From Selaginella moellendorffii (taxonomy: Eukaryota; Streptophyta; Lycopodiopsida; Selaginellales; Selaginellaceae), in contig NW_003314275.1 in NCBI RefSeq assembly GCF_000143415.4, positions 689,980 through 753,979 of the forward strand: 64,000 nucleotides of DNA, given 5' to 3'. Position 1 is the stretch's first letter. Every line of letters begins with the position of its first letter. Made by a program: the position numbers and the translations under genes. The notes below the pieces were generated by a model. The model worked only from the letters and a program-made list of their open reading frames with translations, was not told the DNA's origin and searched no databases. This document shows positions 57,251 through 64,000 of the stretch, in pieces.

Positions 57251-59140
57251 ACAAACATCCTAGTTAGAACAAACAGTATACGAGTAGATTCAGGCATCTT
57301 TTCTTGTAAATTCAATCATTGTTTTCATTGAGGTTGGACCATTGTCATGTATGTCTTCAGCTGGATTGAAGATCGCAGGTGCCCAACGTTGTTTCTCAGC
57401 TCCCAGGTCTTTGCGTTGAGCGCAGCAAGAATATAACTCAAAGTGCTGACAATCTCTCCAAAACGTTGACACAAAATCTCTCCAATCTAGTAGCATTTTT
57501 CTTCTTGGCACACGCTGTGACATGGCGTTTTTCTTATCGTCGTTGACAGCACCAGCATATCACTTGGCTTCTTCATGACAAGAAATTAGAACAAATCGAA
57601 ACACGCGCAAACCTGGCAATGTGAAACTCAACTTCCAATGATTATTAGTTTTGTTCGTATTCACATAGTTTCGTCCACGTCGGTGAGTTTCCTTTCACAT
57701 TAAGAATTCCTTGGCCCGTTGTTTTGCGCTTTGCTTGTTTGAGTTGTTTGAGCATATCATCTTAGCTTGACTGTGTCACTGGTTCCCTTTTGCGTTGCAA
57801 TCGAAAAGAAAGAGCGTGGTGTCTTCAAACGTTGAGAGTTTTAACACAAATTCTTGATCACCTCTAGCCTTTCTTTTATCGTTGGTTATACCTCTTAGCT
57901 CGTTGCTTCGCTTTCTTGTCCCCAGCAAATCTCTGTCTTAGTCACTTCAAAGAAAACCCTACCTAAATGAACTTACCGGTGTGAAGCAGCTTACCTGGAC
58001 CACAACCCCAACCCGCCAACCCTTCATCAACGATGAACCCTAAACTTGGGCTAAGCACCACTATGTTTAGTCCAAAACAAAGCATCTTACGAGCTACTTA
58101 ATTACTCTTCGCTAGTCCTGCTGATTGGACAGCCTGCTGGATGGCTCTTCTGTGCTGCTATTGCATGCCTGCACAGTAAGCTTTTGGATCTCAATTGGCG
58201 ACAAAACCTCATAAACAAAATTACACCTTTATTTAATGTTTTAAGAAGTTTTTGGTTTTTCTCCTCAACTTCTCAATGAGCTTATTGACAACATCTTAAA
58301 CCACAATAATCATTTGTTGAAACCATTATGGCATCTATAATGCCTGTTGTGTTAGATATAATTGAATCTTGTTTTTGTGTTTTTTGGGATCTTTTGATGA
58401 ATGTATATTTTTGCTTTTTTTTTCTTAAGGCAGTTGGAGGTGTTGTCATTCTGGAAGGATAAATATGTTTTCAAAAATAACATCTGACAATCTTTAACAA
58501 ACAAGAGGACCCGGCTGAATATTGTTAAAAAGTTGGCTAGTAGATATTAATATTCCAAGGTGATCCCAACCAAATGCTATATTGTGCAAAAAATCTTTTA
58601 AATCAACAATAATAACCAACTTGTCAGCAATAATAACTTGATTATTTTCCACTAACTTCACAATAGCACCAAATCAGATGGATTAATTATTTATATCTAC
58701 AATAAAAATTATGGTTATTTTTATTGCATCATTTTATGTAAAACTTAGAGATCCACCATCATCAGAACTAGAAGAATAACCTTTTTCCCTAAATTGATAT
58801 TGCATTTAAACAAAAAGTACTCCAATAAATAACTTACCCTGACATTACTATTATAGACTTAAAGTATACAAACTAAAGCATTTTCATGTCCCAAAGGAAC
58901 ACAATGGTAAATGTGTTGCTCATTAAAATATTTGATCCTTTTGATACTTATGAGAGATTGTGTGGTATTTTGTATATGGACTATATTACCTTCATGAAAT
59001 TGAAACAAAAAACAAAAATCAAGATCAAATTTAAATCATATATAAAACTAGTTCAAATAATATGGAATAACATAAAAATACTAAGGAATAAAAAATTCAC
59101 ATACAAAAAATAAAAAAATAAAAAATATATATAAAATACA
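57251..59140. other. No recognisable gene
   Basis: A 77-codon minus-strand frame at 57290-57523 (LLDWRDFVSTFWRDCQHFEL) has protein-like composition but no known motif. From 58200 onward the DNA is AT-rich and non-coding. Confidence 0.5.
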
Positions 59141-59149
59141 TATTAAAAT

Positions 59150-59890
59150 TTGACCTTAATATGAGGCCACAAAAGCAAGCTTAATCACAAGGACAAAAGA
59201 GATTACAAATAGAGATTGTGCAATTTAAAAATAATGATGAAAAAACAAGCTAAAAAATAACTTAAAAATGAGCTTGACACAAGGACATTTACAAAAGACA
59301 TTTTCACAAAATAACTCTAGAAAAAGTTTAATACGATGCCACATGCTTAGCAAAAAATATTTTTATATTATGCCTCCAGAAAGCAAGGGCACATGCTAAG
59401 CTAAAAATATTTTTACAGACTGACCTAAGAAAAAGCTTAGTGCAAGGCCACATGCTAAGCTAAAAACATTTTTATAGATTGACCCTAGAAAAAACTTAGT
59501 ATGAGGCCTCATGCTAAGCAAAAAACAATTTCACAAATTAACTCCAAAAAAAACTCAACACAAGGCAATATGCTAAAAAAACATGTTTTCTCATATTTAC
59601 TCTAGATAGTGCAAAGCCACACACTAATCAAAAAATGTTTCCATAGATTAACTCAAAAAAAACTTAGCACAAGGTCACTCGCTAAGCAAAAAGTATCTTA
59701 CCATAACAATTGTAAATGCAATGAACTTGGCGTGAGGTCACATATTAAGAAAAAATTGTTTTATCAAACAACTCCAAAAAGAATTTGGCATAAGGCCACA
59801 CGTTAAATAAAAAAAATCCAGTAAACATGAAAAAAAAATATTCTAAAAAACGAGCTAAGCTAAGCGTGAAGTTACACACCAAGAAATAAA
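59150..59890 (+). repeat. Second palindrome array (CTTAG-TATGAGGCC-CATGCTAAG units)
   Basis: About eleven units of roughly 65-70 bp. Each has a core like CTTAGTATGAGGCCTCATG followed by CTAAGCAAAAA, then a T/A-rich spacer with ATTTTTATAGATTGACC or similar. Core positions are near 59155, 59265, 59325, 59385, 59435, 59495, 59552, 59665, 59730, 59778 and 59862. The core is that of the 5.2-kb array but the spacer differs. Confidence 0.7.
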
Positions 59891-61084
59891 AAGCAAAAGT
59901 ATTTAATTAAGGCTTACCATTGCAAAATAATGTTGACATGGCTGAAATGTTATATTCAAACCAAACTAGAAAGCTTTAAAAAACCTAAATTAAAGCCTAA
60001 TGTCCATTGAAGTTGTGTAATATTGACAAGTGAAATAATCTAGTACAAAGAGGGAACTTTAAAAGTTATTTATGACAAATCAAACAACACAAATAATGTA
60101 GTACAAGGAGCACAATGCAAAAGATATATTTTTCTGACAAATGGAAAAAAAAGAGATAAAATGGATAAACAAGAGAAAAAAGAGTAAAATTGCTATTTAT
60201 AAAAGACATAAGAGGAAACTACAACAATTTTTTCTGAGATAAAATAAAGAATAAAAAATTTTAACAACTAAAAAATATTGTGCAACATTGTAAAATTTTT
60301 ACATCTAAAAAGCATATTATATTATAAAACTAAAAATATTTTCATCTTGCATGTTCAACGCTTTAGCGTGTGATGTCACATTAAAGAATTTTCAAGTGCA
60401 GAATATTCCCACACGTGTCAGTGAGAGATTTAGGGCTAAGGTTATCATTTTTTTGAGTTTCAACAATGGGTGGCAGCAGACATAAAAGATAGAGCTCACA
60501 GCTTGATAGATCGAGTTCCGATATAGGTTTGGTCAAGCATGTCTCACGTAGGGAGGAAGTAGGCCAGAAAAATCCATCCCCACCTCCTTTTGAGACTGTT
60601 TGTCGATAAGTTCGTCTGCCTGATTTGCAATCATATACCTCTCTTTCCTATTCGGCCTTCTTGTGTTCTTGATCCGATCCTGCAGCACGATCTTGATCGC
60701 GATCTCTTTCTGCACAAGAATTTCCTTCTGTATGAGCTAAAGTAATAAGCTTTAAAACATCCTTTCAGATTCCAGATTTCTCAGCTTGATTTTAAACTCG
60801 ATTTTGGAAGAAAGCAGATGATTTCGTTAGGGTGATGGTCAAACAAGGAAGGAACCTGCTCTATAAACCTCCCCCTCCCCCCCGGCTTGAAATTCTCGAA
60901 TGTTTCAAGAATAAAAGAGCAAACACATCTCTTTGGTGATGTAAATCAAGGGCTTTGGAAATTAATGAAGAAGCTCTGCCCCTTTTGGTACTTATGCCTG
61001 GGTGCTAACAGATGTATTATTATTCTCAGATATACTGGAATGCTGTGTAATATGCTCTACGTCTCCACCTCTTCATATAAAACT
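59891..61084. other. AT-rich non-coding DNA and short unassigned frames
   Basis: One further palindrome-like core (TTTAGCGTGTGATGTCACATTAAAG) lies near 60362. A minus-strand frame at 60533-60715 (NTRRPNRKERYMIANQADEL) is unrecognised. Confidence 0.5.
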
Positions 61085-61175
61085 ACCTTCGACACCTAGA
61101 CTTTGCTCGGCGGCAGCAGGGGCCATTTCTTCATCGTATTCTTCTCTGATGTGGATTTGTAGAATGCGTGAGAGA
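61085..61175 (-). pseudogene. Fragment duplicated from the URI gene (intron 3 and exon 4)
   Basis: The minus strand reads TCTATCTCTCACGCATTC-ACAAATCCACA, then CATCAGAGAAGAATACGATG, then GAGCAAAGTCTAG, matching 3650-3765 apart from a short deletion and substitutions around the GCC repeats. Intron sequence is included, so the copy was made from DNA rather than spliced RNA. Confidence 0.8.
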
Positions 61176-61726
61176 TAGATGTGGAAGAAAAACTATCCCA
61201 AAACCAATGTGTGTTCGTTCTAGAGTGTTCTCCAAGCCTGTCCTGGTTTCAGTCGTCACATCATTTTGGCCCACTCAGCAAGTGCATGATGCCCTCGTGT
61301 TTGATTAACGCAAAGATCCAAGCTCAGTGCAACAAGAGCTGGAACACAAATCAGTCTTCGTCAATTGCCTTTTTTCTTTGGTTTTAAGCATGAAAGATCA
61401 ACCCTCTAGGAGGTGCCCAAGCGCTTGCCAACAGTTGAGCCAATGGAAGCATCTCATAGAGACACCCGAGTTTGCAGCCCTTCACCGACTTGAATTGTAG
61501 TCCTCCTCATGTCTTGGGTCTAGAAGCAGATGAGGACGTGCCTCTTTAGGCCCTTTGCAGGGGTTCATATAACATGGTTTGTTAGTCCTAGTCTTCTGCC
61601 ACGTGGCACGGGGGTTACTTAGGAGGAGCAATCTGTCCTTGATCTCTTATGATCTTTCGTCCGATCTCCATGTGAGTTTTTTTCTGAGTTTTTCTCTTAT
61701 GAAAAGACCAACACCAATGTTTCCAG
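61176..61726. other. No recognisable gene
   Basis: Short frames only. T-rich sequence at 61671-61726 ending TGTTTCCAG is a likely intron with its acceptor for the next feature, so an upstream exon may lie near 61615-61670. Confidence 0.45.
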
Positions 61727-62217
61727 GCGCAAAATATCGCAGCGATAGAGAAGGAAAATGCAAGAGGACCAGAGTTTCGTGACTTTGAAAAGCTCCAACC
61801 CTCTTGGAGATCTGTTCTAACTCTGGGAGGAACATTCAAAGCAATAGTTCTCGACACCAAGATTGGACAGGCAGTCATGCTTGATGTGTGCAATATGTTT
61901 TTGGTGCCAAAGGTACCTTTGGTTTCATAGTGTCCAAGGTCTTGACTTTTGCAACAGGCCAAGGCTCACGAGTGGCTCTATTCATCCAAGGAAGGACAAT
62001 GGCAAGTGGTTGAAAGTGCCAAGGCCACTCGGCTTATCATGGTAAGACTTGCTGACTATAAAACTTGCATCGATTCATCTGTCAGAAATAACCTGTGTTT
62101 CTTCTTTTCGGACAGGTTTACCTTGAAACTGACCGTCAGACTGTCGAGGGCCAGAGCCAGCTCAAGAATAAGACTTGGTCAAAGTCAGGGGTTTTATCCT
62201 TTATAGTAGGGGAATAA
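61727..62217 (+). CDS. Three-exon gene end, function unknown
   Basis: Exons at 61727-61912, 61958-62041 and 62116-62217 join in phase 0 through GT-AG introns of 45 and 74 nt, giving 123 codons plus TAA. The sequence includes EKENARGPEFRDFEKLQPSW, LTLGGTFKAIVLDTKIGQAV, HEWLYSSKEGQWQVVESA and VYLETDRQTVEGQSQ. No domain is recognised. The first exon placed here starts at an acceptor, so the true start is upstream and not determined. Unbroken codons across three exons suggest a real host gene or a recent partial copy of one. Confidence 0.5.
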
Positions 62218-62529
62218 GGGAATATTTGGCTAGAAACGGGTGCATCCCTTGGTGCCAAAGGTTGACAACAAGGGGGATGGCCAATTTCCAGGCATAGTAT
62301 GTGTGTAGAAGTGAAGGGAGTGAAAGAAAAGAGAATGTTCTTGGAAGGATGCCTCGTTCAACAGCCTTGGAGTGCGTGGAGTGGAGGTTGGCAATGCAGC
62401 AGCGACTATGGTTGTTTGAGGAGCGCATTACAGCAAGAATCACTCAAGATCAACCAATCTGTGTGAGTTGTCCAACTTATGGGCAGCCCTGGGTTAGGAT
62501 GTAAGCAGAGGGTCTAGCAAAGGTCACTG

Positions 62530-64000
62530 ACGAAGCTAGAGATGTGGCTAGGCAGTAGTGATTCTCCACATCTCTGGTGTGTCGTCACAAGGAGCGACAT
62601 CTTTTGGTGCACTACCTAGGAAACAAAGCGAGCATGGAGATTGTGGTAGAAGGGTGAGCGCCAGGAGAAGTCGGGCTGCCCTCACCAAATCGAGGCTGTT
62701 CATTCCTGGTGTATGAGTCAAAGAAGTCAAGAGAGACTTGTAAAAGCACAAGAGTGAGAGGAAAGACGAGCGAAGCAAAGACATGAGAGAGAGGTGAGAA
62801 TTTTGATGTCGGGTAGCAAAGTCCGTGTCCATGAAGTAGAAAGTTGCACCCGAGTCTAGTAGTGCCAGAGCCTTAAGTCCTGATTGTCCGGTGAAAGAAA
62901 GGAGACATGGGATGCAAAAGTTGCGGGAATTGGTGGTGACTTTGATGAAAGGTGGTAAGGAGTTTAATAAAGAAAAAAATTGATTTTTATTTGGGGAGTC
63001 CAAATAGACAGCTCCTACTCTGTTTGGACAAGGTTGTTTCCCGACTGCAACAGAGGTGGACCTTGAGGCAGAGTGAACTCAAGCAGTCGGGGAGGCTTCT
63101 TGGGACACACAACTGCTTTGTGATTAGGATCAGCATAGTAGAGGCAAAGATTATGAGATATTCGACGTTGCTTCTCAACAGAACTCAACTTCCCTCTAAT
63201 GAGTTGGGGAGTACCAGAAATATCAATCGGGACCGGAGTAGTAGGTTCAAAAGTATGCCCCGAAGACTCAAGCTGGGATTCCTGAGTCTAGGACGGGAAA
63301 ATGGCGGCACGGCGACTTTCCTGATGATGTTCAAAGAGACGATTGTCGCATTAAACAGCTTTGTTGATGGCGTCCAACAGGTCCGTGGGATCCTTCATGG
63401 TGAGCAACAAATCCTTGACACCGTTGTTGAGGCAGAAACGAAATTGATCAATCAGAGCCCGCTCATCCCATTGAGTGTCCAAGGCAAGGAGTTGGAACTC
63501 TGTAGCATAGATCGAGGCAGGACGAGACCCCTGAAAGAGATGTCTTATCTTTGTGGTGGCAACCCAAACCCGATCCGTCTATGCTTCGAGCTTCTCTTTG
63601 AACAATTGAAGATCCATCAGCTCTAGAACCACGACCCCACAAAGCTACACCTTCGAGCAATGTCCCAATCGTGCCGATTTGAGACTTGGGAGTGGGGTAC
63701 CGCCGATGTTGAAGTGCGAAGATCAGCTCCATTTGGTTCAGGAATCCGCAAAGCTCTGAACGCTTGCCTGAAAATTTCACTAGAAAACTCACCTTCGGTT
63801 CAGGAACTTTGCTGGATCCTTGAGCCGAAAGTGAAGCAAACTCCTGTTGCATGCGAAGAAGGGTCGCCTTCAGCTCGGTATTCTCAAACTGGATTTTTGC
63901 AAGGACTTCGGCAAAGAAATCATGATGGCTTGGAGACCCAATCGGCAAAGAAGAAAGAAAAAGGGGGAAAAAGGCAAAGGCAATCAAACAATCCAAATGA
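62530..64000 (-). mobile_element. Ty3/gypsy family 4, second copy, gag to protease, minus strand
   Basis: Related to 48395-49650 over its length. Gag (63996-63463) contains FLNQMELIFALQHRRYPTPK and GTLLEGVALW, then a frameshift. Zinc knuckle codons are near 63140-63090 (ADPNHKAVVCPKK). Protease (63003-62548) has LKALALLDSGATFYFMDTDF. The element breaks off near 62530 and continues past the window end on the 5' side. Confidence 0.85.

Overview
The window reads as nuclear DNA of a land plant, most likely a lycophyte such as Selaginella. That assignment is inferred from very short GT-AG introns (about 40-60 nt), plant gene families (MOT1 molybdate transporter, PPR, F-box) and a heavy load of Ty3/gypsy and Ty1/copia LTR retrotransposons. 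There is no bacterial-style gene organisation.

Gene-bearing islands are small. At 1-4559 there is a multi-exon gene of unknown function broken by a 100-N assembly gap, a truncated F-box gene on the minus strand, and a complete eight-exon gene for the prefoldin-like URI (352 residues) that diverges from the F-box gene. At 17.7-20.8 kb lies the most unusual gene: an intact protein of about 1000 residues that joins a P-loop NTPase of the kind found in Crinkler-type effector proteins to a C-terminal PD-(D/E)XK-like nuclease domain. A decayed fragment of a paralogue lies at 40.9-41.4 kb, next to a MOT1 pseudogene, a PPR pseudogene and a decayed F-box-like (propeller) gene (36.7-40.8 kb). A three-exon gene fragment of unknown family is at 61.7-62.2 kb, and a small duplicated piece of the URI gene is at 61.1 kb.

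Most of the rest is nested transposon DNA. A gypsy element with short LTRs occupies 10.1-14.1 kb and has another LTR element joined to its 3' LTR (14.1-16.1 kb). A large LTR element with PBS and PPT but no recognisable coding sequence (LARD-like) spans 22.9-29.6 kb and sits in the LTR of a minus-strand gypsy family whose internal part is at 29.6-33.6 kb. Further gypsy and copia remnants are at 33.6-36.4, 45.1-47.0, 48.2-53.6, 54.5-56.4 and 62.5-64.0 kb. Two miniature LTR elements (TRIM) with clear 5-bp target duplications lie at 44.3-45.1 and 50.7-51.5 kb; the second splits a gypsy reverse transcriptase just before its catalytic YLDD.

Structure not explained by genes includes a GNRA-type hairpin plus G-tract plus TATA-like module shared by several LTR families, 12-bp minisatellite arrays beside it, two arrays of a near-perfect palindrome (5.2-6.6 kb and 59.2-59.9 kb), and a bias of premature stops toward expected glutamine codons, consistent with decay of methylated cytosines. 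Functions are given from motif recognition by eye; no database search was possible.
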